Assembly (NCBI GenBank): GCA_044228245.1
Contig: JBGAVG010000003.1
Coordinates: 62,001-126,000 of the forward strand
Source: Methylotenera_A sp044228245
Lineage (GTDB): Bacteria > Pseudomonadota > Gammaproteobacteria > Burkholderiales > Methylophilaceae
Direction: 5' to 3'
DNA: 64,000 nucleotides
The position numbers and the translations under genes were made by a program. The notes under the pieces were generated by a model. It did not search any database and was not told where the DNA came from. It was given only the letters and a program-made list of their open reading frames with translations. Shown in pieces: positions 34,689 to 43,935 of the stretch (its first letter is position 1; each line of letters begins with the position of its first letter).

Positions 34689-35756
34689 TTGGCAAAACAA
34701 AAAATCATTGTAGTCGGCGGCGGCATCATGGGCTGCATGACTGCCATGGAGCTTACTCGCCGCGGCCATCAGGTTACAGTTGTAGAGCGCAACCAGATTG
34801 CGGCTCAAACTTCGGGCGAATCGTCATGGGCGGGCGCCGGTATCGTGTTTCCGCTATTGCCCTGGTTTTATAAATATGAAGTGAATCAACTCGCGCTTGC
34901 GGGCGCAAGTTTGTATCCGGAGCTCTGCCGGCAGCTTTACCGCGAAACCGGCATAGACCCGGAATGCATCAAGAGCGGCATGCGCATCCAGCCGCCTTTT
35001 GACAAAGAACTGGCGCTCGCGTGGTGTGCAGAACATCATGTACCAATTGAGCAGAAAGCAGACAATCTTTTGCTGCCAGAGGTCTCGCAAGTACGTAATC
35101 CGCGCTTGCTGCAAGCGCTCAAGCAATGGCTGATTCAACACGGTGTAACGCTCATCGAGCACACCCAGCTGGCACCAATTAACGAGATTCAATTAGAAAA
35201 AACCGGCCAGATCAATGCCTGGAGAGCCAATACCGGTGCGGTGCTTGAGGCAGATGCTTTTGTCGTCACTTCCGGTGCGTGGAGCTTCGAGCTGCTTAAA
35301 GAAACCTCACTCAAGCTCAACATCAAACCCATGCGCGGGCAGATTTTGCTGTACCAACTGCCCGAGCAAACGCTGCAACACATCGTGTATCAAGATGGTT
35401 TTTACCTGGTACCGCGCAGTGATGGCCACTTGTTGGCCGGCAGCACACTGGAGGATGTGGGCTTCGATACGGGTACGACAGAAGCGATGAAGCAGGAGAT
35501 GCAGGCCAAGGCAGAAGCGATTATGCCCAGCTTAAAGCATGCGCCCATCATCAAGCACTGGAGCGGCTTGCGGCCGGGCACGCCGGGTAACGTGCCTACG
35601 ATTGCCGCACACTCCAGCATTAAAAACCTTTATCTCAACACCGGACATTTCAGGTATGGAGTCACCATGGCGCCCGCCAGTGCGCAGTTGGTCGCGGCAT
35701 TGATGATGGGTGAAAAGCCGCAGATGGATGCTGCAGCTTATGCTTGCGGCGCTTAA
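34689..35756 (+). CDS. FAD-dependent amine oxidase, glycine oxidase (ThiO)-like
   Basis: The 355 residues have the FAD dinucleotide fold at the start (IIVVGGGIMGCMTAMELTRRGHQVTVVER). A DAO-type fold ends in WSGLRPGTPGNVPTIA and LYLNTGHFRYGVTMAPA. It belongs to the glycine oxidase/D-amino-acid oxidase family. ThiO makes iminoglycine for thiazole synthesis, but no thi genes are adjacent, so the substrate is open. The start is TTG 34689, needed to include the whole nucleotide-binding strand. Confidence 0.8.
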   Translation: MAKQKIIVVGGGIMGCMTAMELTRRGHQVTVVERNQIAAQTSGESSWAGAGIVFPLLPWFYKYEVNQLALAGASLYPELCRQLYRETGIDPECIKSGMRIQPPFDKELALAWCAEHHVPIEQKADNLLLPEVSQVRNPRLLQALKQWLIQHGVTLIEHTQLAPINEIQLEKTGQINAWRANTGAVLEADAFVVTSGAWSFELLKETSLKLNIKPMRGQILLYQLPEQTLQHIVYQDGFYLVPRSDGHLLAGSTLEDVGFDTGTTEAMKQEMQAKAEAIMPSLKHAPIIKHWSGLRPGTPGNVPTIAAHSSIKNLYLNTGHFRYGVTMAPASAQLVAALMMGEKPQMDAAAYACGA

Positions 35757-35803
35757 TTAGTGATCGTGCTGGTTGAGGATGGAGCAAGAAATAGCGATGC
35801 TGC

Positions 35804-37183
35804 CTATTCATCTCTACGACCCAGCCACCATAGCCAGACAAACCCTAACATTCCAGCCAGTAATGATGCCGCCAATACACCGGTCTTGGCCATTAGCAGA
35901 TATTCTGGCTGATCTGCGAAACCCAGCTCTGAAATAAATATCGACATGGTAAAGCCGATGCCACCGAGAACCGAGACGGCGGCAATCTGGCTAAAGCGGG
36001 TGCCGCCTGGCAGCTGCCCTACACCTAGGCGCAATGCCAGCCAGCAGGCGCCGGTGATTCCAATAAACTTGCCAAACAGCAATCCGAATGTGACACCCAG
36101 CATTACCGGATGTGTCAAGGTCTCGGTCAGGGAGCCAGCCTGTAACGGTATGCCCGCATTAAATAAGGCAAAAATTGGAATCACGATAAAAGCGACTGGC
36201 AAATGCCAGATATGCTCTAAGCGCTGAAGCGGTGTCTGTACGCCCAGAACGCTTTCCTCCAGATTTTGTACTACGGAATGCAGTTTCTCGTTTGTCATCA
36301 CGCTGTCGTCTTGCTGACGGCTGGCAATGAAACGATCAACTTGCTGATTCACCAGATCAGCAAATAAACTGGGGTCGTATTTAGATCTTGCGGGCACCGT
36401 AAATGCGCCTAACACGCCTGCCAGCGTGGCATGCACGCCTGACTGCAGCAGCGCATACCACAATAATACCGCCACTACGAAATAAGGGATGACTTTACGA
36501 ATGCCGGCAAAATTGAATGTTAGCAGTATCACCACCAAAGCAACTGCTGCCAACAGCCAGTCCATCGCCAAGGTTTGTGTATAGAACAATGCGATGACGA
36601 GCACAGCGCCGAGATCGTCCGCAATGGCCAGTGCTATCAGAAAGGTAATGAGCGCCTTGGGTACACGGCCAGCCAATAGCACCAATGCACCCACCGCAAA
36701 TGCAATGTCGGTAGCCATCGGTATCCCCCAGCCGCGCGCAGCATCGCCCTCTGGATTAAACGCAAAGTAAATAAGCGCGGGCATCACCATGCCGCCAATG
36801 GCTGCAATGATGGGTAATGCGGCCTGACGCAAATCCGACAATTCGCCTACCAGAATCTCTCGCTTCAGCTCCAGACCCACCACAAAGAAAAAGAGTGCCA
36901 TCAAGCCATCGTTGACCCAATGGTGCAAACTCATCTTGATTTCCCAGCTGCCGATGCTGACGTTCACCGGGGTGTGAATAAAATGCAGGTATGTTTCGGC
37001 AAACAGTCCATTCGCCAAAAATAGCGCGATAATCGCTGTGCCCATCAGCAACATGCCGCTTGTCGTCTGGCGGTGTATAAACTCATCCAGCGGTGTTAAT
37101 ACGCGGCTGAAAGCATGTTCCCATGGGGCATAGATGACGCCTTTTGCTTTGCTGGGTGAAGGTTGGTGCTGGTTTGTCATCAT
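35804..37183 (-). CDS. nhaA: Na+/H+ antiporter NhaA
   Basis: The 459 residues contain the NhaA fold with about 12 helices. ATDIAFAVGALVLL and ALAIADDLGAVLVIALF carry the ion-binding aspartate pair. The protein is longer than enteric NhaA because of an N-terminal tail and a hydrophilic insert (about 275-330) seen in other NhaA homologues. It pumps sodium out at alkaline pH. It converges on the ThiO-like gene. Confidence 0.95.
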   Translation of the reverse strand: MMTNQHQPSPSKAKGVIYAPWEHAFSRVLTPLDEFIHRQTTSGMLLMGTAIIALFLANGLFAETYLHFIHTPVNVSIGSWEIKMSLHHWVNDGLMALFFFVVGLELKREILVGELSDLRQAALPIIAAIGGMVMPALIYFAFNPEGDAARGWGIPMATDIAFAVGALVLLAGRVPKALITFLIALAIADDLGAVLVIALFYTQTLAMDWLLAAVALVVILLTFNFAGIRKVIPYFVVAVLLWYALLQSGVHATLAGVLGAFTVPARSKYDPSLFADLVNQQVDRFIASRQQDDSVMTNEKLHSVVQNLEESVLGVQTPLQRLEHIWHLPVAFIVIPIFALFNAGIPLQAGSLTETLTHPVMLGVTFGLLFGKFIGITGACWLALRLGVGQLPGGTRFSQIAAVSVLGGIGFTMSIFISELGFADQPEYLLMAKTGVLAASLLAGMLGFVWLWWLGRRDE

Positions 37184-37222
37184 CTTTTTTTACCGTCAGT
37201 TAGTTAAAAGCCTTCTTGATGA

Positions 37223-37699
37223 TTATTCCGCAAGCCAGTGGCCCGATTTTCCGCCATGTTTTTCCAGCAACTTGATTTTGCTCATCACCATGCCTCTATC
37301 CACCGCCTTGCACATATCATAAATGGTGAGCAGGCCTATACTCACTGCCGTGAGCGCTTCCATCTCCACGCCGGTTTGGCCGGTGGTTTCGCAGGTGGCG
37401 GTGCAGGTGATTGAAGTCGTCGCATCATCCACTTCAAACGTTATGGCGACTTTGGTTAAGGCAATCGGGTGGCACAGTGGGATTAAATCAGACGTCTTTT
37501 TGCTGGCCTGAATCGCAGCAATGCGCGCAATGCCAAGCACGTCACCCTTTTTGGCGTTACCTTGTTGAATGAGTTGCAGCGTGGCAGGCAGCATTTGAAT
37601 CACACCGCTGGCAACCGCGACACGCCTTGTGGATGCTTTATTGCCAACATCTACCATGTGCGCCTGGCCGCTATTGTCGAAATGAGTCAGTTTGCCCAT
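37223..37699 (-). CDS. moaC: Cyclic pyranopterin monophosphate synthase
   Basis: The 158-residue enzyme catalyses the second half of the first step of molybdenum cofactor synthesis. Conserved blocks DVGNKASTRRVAVASG, LIPLCHPIALT, GQTGVEMEALTAVS and the C-terminal KHGGKSGHW are present. No other moa gene is in the window. It is divergent from the M48 peptidase gene, with a short gap. Confidence 0.95.
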   Translation of the reverse strand: MGKLTHFDNSGQAHMVDVGNKASTRRVAVASGVIQMLPATLQLIQQGNAKKGDVLGIARIAAIQASKKTSDLIPLCHPIALTKVAITFEVDDATTSITCTATCETTGQTGVEMEALTAVSIGLLTIYDMCKAVDRGMVMSKIKLLEKHGGKSGHWLAE

Positions 37700-37776
37700 A
37701 CAATTACTTTCTATGAATTATTTTCTAATTATCATTTGGCGTGAACTTGCCGCCTAAAGACACTATCATAGCAATA

Positions 37777-39291
37777 ATGAAATTAAAGACCATATTAATT
37801 GTGACATTGCTTGCCGCAAATGCAGCGTTAGCTGAAAATGCAGCAAACAAGCCACAACAAAATTCAACATTACCCAAGCCAGCTTTGTCCGCCAAGCCAT
37901 ACGCAGGCCCAGCCAATCTGGACACCAGCCTGCCCGACTTAGGGGATGTTTCGCAAACCGTGTTGTCTCCGCTGGAAGAGCAGCGCATTGCCGAGCAGAT
38001 TATGCGCGAAGTGGCGGTGAGCGACGAGGTGGTGCAGGATGTTGAGGTCACCGACTATGTGCAGGCGCTAGGCAATAAGCTCACCGCCGCCAGCCCGGAT
38101 AAACAGCAGAAGTTCAACTTTTTTGTCGTGCAGGATAATTCGATCAACGCGTTTGCCATGCCGGGCGGCGTGATTGGCGTGCATACCGGGCTGATTTTAG
38201 CTTCTAATAGCGAATCGGAATTGGCAAGTGTGCTGGGGCATGAGATTGGTCATGTGACGCAAAGGCACTTGGCCAGAATGCTGGCGCAGCAGAAATACGA
38301 TACATTCAAAAACATTGCGGGCATCGCGCTGGCATTGCTGGTATCGCGCGCTAACCCGGAACTGACCAATGGCGCGATGGCAACCGCGTCGGCTATGGGC
38401 GTGCAGCGCCAGCTGGATTACACGCGCGAGCATGAGCGCGAGGCCGACCGCGTGGGCTTGAGCATTCTGGATAATGCGGGTTTTGATGCGCGCGCCATGC
38501 CCGCATTTTTTAACACACTGCAGCGCGGCACACGGTTTGTGGAAGGCAGCGCGCCCAGTTTTTTGCGCACGCACCCGCTTACGGCAGAGCGTATCGCGGA
38601 TGTGTCGAATCGTGTGGAAACCATGCCGTACAAGCAGGTGACCGATAGCCTGGAATTTAACCTGGTGCGGGCCAAGCTGCGCGCAGCGAACGGCCTGGCG
38701 CAGACCGCGATAGACCAGTTTGAGGATAATATTAAAGAGCGGCGATTCGCCAGCGAAGCCGCCGAGCATTATGGTTTGGCCGTGGCGATGCTGCGTAAAA
38801 ATGATTTAACCGGTGCCACCAACCAGGTGAAATGGCTAAAGGCCAATGCGCCAAAAAACGCCTATATTGAAAATTTAAGTGCGAGACTGGAAGTGGCGCG
38901 TAACAATCCGCAAGCCGCAGCCAGTCAGTATGCAAAAGCGCTGGCGCTGTACCCGACCCATCGCTCTTTGATATACGGCTATTCCGAGCATTTTTTAGCG
39001 ATTAACCAGCCGGATCAAGCCATAAAACTGGTACAGGGTAAGCAGGCGCTATACCCCAATGATGCTTATTTCTATGAGATTTTGGCAAAAGCCTACACAG
39101 TAAAAAACAAAAATCTGTTACGCTTTCAGGCGCAGGGCGAATCGTATTACCGGCAGTATAATTTGGCCAAAGCCATCGAGCAGATGGAGTTTGCGGTGAA
39201 AGCCAAAGACGGCAATTTTTATGAGCATTCGATTGTGGAGGCGCGCTTAAAAGAGCTGCGCCGTAAGCAGGAAAACGAGAAAACCAGTTAA
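37777..39291 (+). CDS. Exported M48 metallopeptidase with TPR repeats (BepA-like)
   Basis: The 504 residues begin at ATG 37777, giving a good signal peptide (MKLKTILIVTLLAANAALA). A GTG 12 codons upstream would disrupt it. The M48 domain contains HEIGH in LGHEIGHVTQRH and the downstream EHEREADRVG ligand. The C-terminal half (about 300-504) is TPR-like. BepA/YfgC proteins survey outer-membrane protein assembly, LptD in particular. The stop overlaps the soxY start by one base, unusual company for a peptidase. Confidence 0.9.
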   Translation: MKLKTILIVTLLAANAALAENAANKPQQNSTLPKPALSAKPYAGPANLDTSLPDLGDVSQTVLSPLEEQRIAEQIMREVAVSDEVVQDVEVTDYVQALGNKLTAASPDKQQKFNFFVVQDNSINAFAMPGGVIGVHTGLILASNSESELASVLGHEIGHVTQRHLARMLAQQKYDTFKNIAGIALALLVSRANPELTNGAMATASAMGVQRQLDYTREHEREADRVGLSILDNAGFDARAMPAFFNTLQRGTRFVEGSAPSFLRTHPLTAERIADVSNRVETMPYKQVTDSLEFNLVRAKLRAANGLAQTAIDQFEDNIKERRFASEAAEHYGLAVAMLRKNDLTGATNQVKWLKANAPKNAYIENLSARLEVARNNPQAAASQYAKALALYPTHRSLIYGYSEHFLAINQPDQAIKLVQGKQALYPNDAYFYEILAKAYTVKNKNLLRFQAQGESYYRQYNLAKAIEQMEFAVKAKDGNFYEHSIVEARLKELRRKQENEKTS

Positions 39292-39734
39292 TGCAACGCA
39301 GAGATTTTTTAACTATTCTGACAGGGGCGGCGGTTTCCGCATTCATGCTGCCAATTAATGCGCTGGCCGCGGTATGGAATAAAGCCGCGTTCGAAGCGGA
39401 AAAACTTAACGAAGCAACTGCACATCTGGCGATAAATGATGAAATTCCAAGCAAAGACATTGAAATTATCGCGCCGGACCGCGCGGAAAATGGTGCAATC
39501 GTGCAAATCGAAATCACCAGCCGCATCCCGAACACCGAGGCAATGAGCGTGCTGGTGGAGCATAATCCGACCGCGCTCATCGGCAATTTCATGTTCAGCA
39601 ATGGCGCGCTGCCTTATCTGATCACGCGCATCAAAATGGCCGAAACCAGCGATGTCAAGATTATCGTGAAAGCAGGCGATAAGTACTACACCAATAGCAA
39701 GGCGGTTGAAGTGCTAGAGAACGGGTGCGGTTAA
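39291..39734 (+). CDS. soxY: SoxY-type sulfur carrier protein
   Basis: The 147 residues have a twin-arginine signal (MQRRDFLTILTGAAVSAFML, cleavage near NALA) and the SoxY immunoglobulin-like domain. They end in ENGCG, where the penultimate Cys146 would carry the sulfur substrate. Canonical SoxY ends in GGCGG, so the tail is abbreviated. It is followed at once by soxZ, with the stop and start overlapping. No soxA, soxB, soxX or soxCD is in the window. Confidence 0.85.
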   Translation: MQRRDFLTILTGAAVSAFMLPINALAAVWNKAAFEAEKLNEATAHLAINDEIPSKDIEIIAPDRAENGAIVQIEITSRIPNTEAMSVLVEHNPTALIGNFMFSNGALPYLITRIKMAETSDVKIIVKAGDKYYTNSKAVEVLENGCG

Positions 39735-40051
39735 TGGAAGCGAATATGAAAATGCGCGCCAAGCTGACTGGTGACGTGACGGAAGTGAAAGTAATTATTA
39801 ATCACCCCATGGAAACCGGCCGCCGCAAAGATGATGCCGGGCAGCTGATTCCTGCCCATTTTATTCAGCTGGTCACTGCGACCTTAAATGATCAGCCCGT
39901 GCTGGAGATGCAATGGGGCACGGGAATTTCTAAAAACCCTTATCTTACTTTCCACCTCAAAGGTGCAAAAGCAGGTGACAAAATTACTGTCACTTGGCAC
40001 GACAATCTTGGCAAAACAGCGTCTGGAGAAACCGCTGTCGTACCAGCATAA
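39734..40051 (+). CDS. soxZ: SoxZ-type sulfur carrier partner
   Basis: The 105-residue cytoplasm-made partner forms the SoxYZ heterodimer and is exported with SoxY by the Tat system, having no signal of its own. Blocks VKVIINHPMETGRRKD, IPAHFIQLVTA and the C-terminal KAGDKITVTWHDNLG are typical. The ATG 39734 overlaps the soxY stop. A GTG at 39725 and an ATG at 39746 are alternatives. Confidence 0.9.
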   Translation: MEANMKMRAKLTGDVTEVKVIINHPMETGRRKDDAGQLIPAHFIQLVTATLNDQPVLEMQWGTGISKNPYLTFHLKGAKAGDKITVTWHDNLGKTASGETAVVPA

Positions 40052-40061
40052 CAACCTGTTA

Positions 40062-40250
40062 TTACTTGGTTTTGCAGGTGCTCATGCCAAACAGGGCATA
40101 AGCCGGACAAAAATTAATCAACGCGGTAGCCAACGGCACAACGCCTATCCATGCCCACATCGGGCCGCCACCGAGTAATGCCCAGGCAATTAAGGCCAGT
40201 CCCACCACAATGCGTATCACGCGATCAACACCACCCACATTTGCTTTCAT
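40062..40250 (-). CDS. DUF2892 inner-membrane protein
   Basis: The 62 residues show the DUF2892 pattern: MKANVGGVDRVIRIVVG, then a hydrophobic pair of helices (13-33, 35-50), then NFCPAYALFGMSTC. The domain is the membrane part of YgaP-type rhodaneses and is frequent near sulfur genes, here ten bases from convergent soxZ. An AGAGGAAAT ribosome site precedes the ATG. Function unknown. Confidence 0.9.
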   Translation of the reverse strand: MKANVGGVDRVIRIVVGLALIAWALLGGGPMWAWIGVVPLATALINFCPAYALFGMSTCKTK

Positions 40251-40336
40251 TATATTTCCTCTCAGTATAGAAATCGTCTATTTAGGTACAACGTCCATAC
40301 TATACTTTTTTATATAATGTTCAACTGTGATTTTGG

Positions 40337-42100
40337 TTACAGACGGTTGATGCTCAGCGCGACCGCTTCGGCCGCTTTGATGCCATCCACACCGGCTGAT
40401 AAAATACCGCCCGCGTAGCCTGCGCCTTCGCCGCAAGGATACAAGCCTTTGGTGTTGATGCTTTGCAGGCTCTCGTCATCGCGCTTGATGCGGATCGGCG
40501 ACGAAGTGCGCGTTTCTACGCCGGTTAAAATGCCATCTGCCAGGTCAAAACCTTTAATTTGTTTGGCAAACGCTGGAATCGCCTCGCGGATGGCGGTAAT
40601 CGCGAATTCGGGTAGCGCAGAGTCCAGATTGGTAAGATGCACACCCGGGGTATAAGAAGGCATCACTTCGCCAAATTTGGTAGAAGGTTTGTTGGCCAGA
40701 AAGTCGCCAATCAATTGCCCGGGAGCCGCGTAGGTATTTCCTCCCAGAGCATAGGCTTTTGCCTCCAGTTCACGCTGCAATGCCATCCCCGCGAGTGGGT
40801 GGCCGGGGAAATCGATTTCCGGCGTGATGCCGACTACGATGCCCGCATTGGCATTGCGCTCGTTACGTGAATACTGACTCATGCCGTTGGTCACTACGCG
40901 GCCTGCTTCTGAAGCCGCCGCAACCACCGTGCCGCCCGGGCACATGCAAAAGCTGTAAACACTGCGTCCGTTGCTGGCATGATGCACCAGCTTGTAATCG
41001 GCCGCGCCCAAAATGGGGTGCTGCGCATTCGCACCGTGGCGTGCGCGGTCAATGAGCGATTGCGGATGCTCGATGCGAAAGCCAATTGAAAATGGTTTGG
41101 CTTCGATATAAATGCCTTTTTTATAAAGCATCTCGAATGTGTCGCGTGCGCTGTGGCCAACTGCCAGGATCAGGTGATTGGTGGCGATGCGCTCGCCGGT
41201 TTGCAGCACCACGCCTTGCACCTCACTGTCTTCGATTTCAATATCATCCACACGGCTTTCGAAACGAATCTCGCCGCCAAGCGATTCAATGGTTTTGCGC
41301 ATTTCTTCCAACATGCCGACCAGCCTGAATGTGCCGATATGCGGGTGGCTGACGTACATAATTTCTTCCGGCGCGCCGGCTTTTACAAACTCCTGCAAGA
41401 CTTTGCGGCCGTAATGTTTAGGGTCTTTTATCTGGCTGTAAAGTTTGCCGTCGGAGAAGGTGCCCGCGCCGCCTTCGCCGAATTGCACGTTGGATTCCGG
41501 ATTGAGCTTGGATTTCCGCCAAAAATCCCAGGTGTCCTTGGTGCGCTCGCGTACGCGCTTGCCACGCTCCAGCACAATCGGCTTAAAGCCGGATTGCGCC
41601 AGAATGAGCGCTGCAAAAATACCGGCAGGGCCGAAGCCCACGATGACCGGACGCGGCTGCAAATTTAACTCTCTCGGCGATGCAGCGTTGACTGCCTCGC
41701 TCGCTTCTTGCTGTACTTTGTGTACTATCTGCGAAGCTCTCTCGTTGTCGCCTTGCCTCACCTTTGTAGTTAAATTCTCGCTTTTCTTCGCGGCAGCAAA
41801 ACTATCGGGCGTAAAAGCCACAAATTGATAACTGGTATCCGGCGCCGGCTTGACATGCGGGTCTTTGGCGAATCTGACTAACAGTTTAGCCTCGTTATTC
41901 ACGCTGACATCCAGCGAATACACCAATAAAATCGCGTTGGCTTTGCGCGCATCCACGCCGCGTTTAAAAATGGAAAACTCGATTAAATCAGCCGGGTTAA
42001 TGCCCAGCTTTTTGATTAATGCAGCTTTGATTTCGCTGTTTGAATGCCCCTTGTCTGTCGCGCTGGTTAAAGGCAGTTTAATTTCAGTGACTCTAAGCAT
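40337..42100 (-). CDS. FAD-dependent oxidoreductase (COG2509)
   Basis: This 587-residue protein has an N-terminal alpha/beta domain (1-100). It is followed by an FAD-binding fold (PVIVGFGPAGIFAALILAQSGF, about 152-173), VQFGEGGAGTFSDGKLY, and a C-terminal GLYPCGEGAGYAGGILSAGVDGIKAAEA. It is a widespread uncharacterised family of flavin dehydrogenases. No partner gene suggests a substrate. It starts 12 bases after the hda stop on the same strand. Confidence 0.88.
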   Translation of the reverse strand: MLRVTEIKLPLTSATDKGHSNSEIKAALIKKLGINPADLIEFSIFKRGVDARKANAILLVYSLDVSVNNEAKLLVRFAKDPHVKPAPDTSYQFVAFTPDSFAAAKKSENLTTKVRQGDNERASQIVHKVQQEASEAVNAASPRELNLQPRPVIVGFGPAGIFAALILAQSGFKPIVLERGKRVRERTKDTWDFWRKSKLNPESNVQFGEGGAGTFSDGKLYSQIKDPKHYGRKVLQEFVKAGAPEEIMYVSHPHIGTFRLVGMLEEMRKTIESLGGEIRFESRVDDIEIEDSEVQGVVLQTGERIATNHLILAVGHSARDTFEMLYKKGIYIEAKPFSIGFRIEHPQSLIDRARHGANAQHPILGAADYKLVHHASNGRSVYSFCMCPGGTVVAAASEAGRVVTNGMSQYSRNERNANAGIVVGITPEIDFPGHPLAGMALQRELEAKAYALGGNTYAAPGQLIGDFLANKPSTKFGEVMPSYTPGVHLTNLDSALPEFAITAIREAIPAFAKQIKGFDLADGILTGVETRTSSPIRIKRDDESLQSINTKGLYPCGEGAGYAGGILSAGVDGIKAAEAVALSINRL

Positions 42101-42112
42101 GGGTTCTGATCG

Positions 42113-42718
42113 TTAAAGTTCTAAATTCAGTTGTAATAATTTGCGCAGCATCGGCAAGGTAATCGGCTTATGGGTCGTTAGCGACCATTCATCCAGCGCA
42201 TCCAATGTCGCCATTAAGGTAGGTAAATCGCGGCGCAAGTAGCGCAGGCAGTAGTCGACGACTTCGTCGGGTAGTTTCATGCCGCGTTCAGTGGCATGTT
42301 GTTTTAAGGCCTGCGCCTTTTCATCGTCATTCAGCGGATGCAGTTGATACACCAGTCCCCAGGCCAGGCGCGTGGCGAGGTCGTCACGCAAGCCCATTTG
42401 TGCAGGTGCGTGCAAGCCGGCTGTAATCAGAGTACCGCCGGTTTCCTTAAGCTGGTTGTAGGTGTTAAATAAATCAATCTGCGTTTCATTGTCAAGCAAA
42501 TGCACATCGTCTGCAACCCGCGCCCCTATTGCCTCGCAGGCCGATAATAAATGGCTTTTTCCGCTGCCGGTTTCGCCCCACAAGTAGATAAAACGTGGTT
42601 GCGCCTGGCTGTTAAACGCAGCGTTCAGGCTGGCGATCGCCTCGGCGTTACGTCCCGCCACAAAATTTTGCAGCGAAGGTGCAGCGGCGGGCTTGATGTC
42701 TAAAAGGAGTTGCTTCAT
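42113..42718 (-). CDS. hda: DnaA regulatory inactivator Hda
   Basis: The 201-residue AAA+ protein has an N-terminal clamp-binding motif (QLLLDI, 3-8), Walker A GETGSGKS, a Walker B-like ADDVHLLD and the sensor region. With the loaded beta clamp it stimulates ATP hydrolysis by DnaA to limit re-initiation. It follows the perM-like gene by 22 bases on the same strand, a common betaproteobacterial pairing next to purM. Confidence 0.93.
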   Translation of the reverse strand: MKQLLLDIKPAAAPSLQNFVAGRNAEAIASLNAAFNSQAQPRFIYLWGETGSGKSHLLSACEAIGARVADDVHLLDNETQIDLFNTYNQLKETGGTLITAGLHAPAQMGLRDDLATRLAWGLVYQLHPLNDDEKAQALKQHATERGMKLPDEVVDYCLRYLRRDLPTLMATLDALDEWSLTTHKPITLPMLRKLLQLNLEL

Positions 42719-42740
42719 GCCTATTGTTAATAAAACAAAA

Positions 42741-43841
42741 TTATTTTAAATAGGCATCGCTACCCAGATAGCTATCCCGGGTGTGGCGCAAACCAACCGC
42801 AATTGCCGCACTCACTGGCAGTGCAAGTAGCACGCCCGCAAAGCCGAATAGTTGGCCACCGGCCAGCAAGGCGAAAATCACGATGACAGGATGCAGGCCG
42901 ATGCGATGGCCCACCAGCTTTGGCGTGAGCACCATGCCTTCCAGTAACTGGCCGATGCCAAATACCAGAAGAACAGGGATGGCCTGCCCAAAGCTGGTAA
43001 ATTGCAATGCCGCGACAAGCAGCGCCAATGCCAGGCCCAGCGCAATGCCCAAATAGGGCACAAAGCCCAGCAAGCCTGCAATCAAGCCAATCGGCAACGC
43101 CATGTCGAGTCCCGCAATCCACAAGCCAATGGTGTAAAACAGGCTCATGGCGAGCATCACCATCAGTTGTCCGCGCAGAAATTCGGCAAGCACCTGGTCG
43201 ATTTCCTTGGCAACGGTCACGGTTTTATCGTGCCAGTCACGCGGCACCAATTGGCCGATACTTGCAATAAAGCCATCCCAGTCGCGCAGCAGGTAAAACA
43301 GCACCACCGGCAGCAACAGGGTATTGGCGACTATGCCCATCAAGGCCAGGCCGTGACTGCCAGCAGTTTGCAGAATGCTGCCGAGGATATCTCCCGCAGA
43401 TTTCCAGTTTTTTGTGATAAGTTCCTGAATTTGCGCACTGTTTACATCGAAATGAATGCCGAATCTGGCGTGCAGCCAGGGTTCAATCGAATCGCGAATA
43501 CGGCCGATGAAGACGGGGAGCCGCTCCGCGATGAGCAAAGATTCTTTTTGCAAGAGCGGGATTAATATTAAAAATAGTAAAAATATGGCAGCGAATATCG
43601 CCAGCATCATCAATGCCGTGGCAAGCGTGCGGCCGAGTCTGAATTTGCCCATACCCCATACACTGAGCTTGTCTACCAGCGGGTCGCAGATATAGGCCAA
43701 TATCGCCGCGATTAAAAAGGGCGTGAGCACGGGTAGCAGCAAATAAATGAAAAATACAAAAAGCGTAGCGAGGATCAGCCAACGATTGTTGGCTAAAAAA
43801 TTATTGCTAGAATTGTGGTTTGTAGTGTTTTTTTGGTTCAT
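42741..43841 (-). CDS. AI-2E/PerM family permease
   Basis: This 366-residue membrane protein has about eight helices and the family pattern: LLPVLTPFLIAAILAYICDPLVDKL near the start, then a soluble amphipathic region (90-160), then GLLGFVPYLGIALGLALALL and VGHRIGLHPVIVIFALLAGG. Members are proposed transporters of autoinducer-2 or Na+/Li+. The substrate here is unknown. It is divergent from purM. Confidence 0.9.
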   Translation of the reverse strand: MNQKNTTNHNSSNNFLANNRWLILATLFVFFIYLLLPVLTPFLIAAILAYICDPLVDKLSVWGMGKFRLGRTLATALMMLAIFAAIFLLFLILIPLLQKESLLIAERLPVFIGRIRDSIEPWLHARFGIHFDVNSAQIQELITKNWKSAGDILGSILQTAGSHGLALMGIVANTLLLPVVLFYLLRDWDGFIASIGQLVPRDWHDKTVTVAKEIDQVLAEFLRGQLMVMLAMSLFYTIGLWIAGLDMALPIGLIAGLLGFVPYLGIALGLALALLVAALQFTSFGQAIPVLLVFGIGQLLEGMVLTPKLVGHRIGLHPVIVIFALLAGGQLFGFAGVLLALPVSAAIAVGLRHTRDSYLGSDAYLK

Positions 43842-43935
43842 TAGGCATAGTGCGTTAAAATGCTATCTGGCAAATTATACTTAAATAAACCCACAGCGTT
43901 GTAATTAACCCCAAGATTTAGAAACGAGCATAGCT

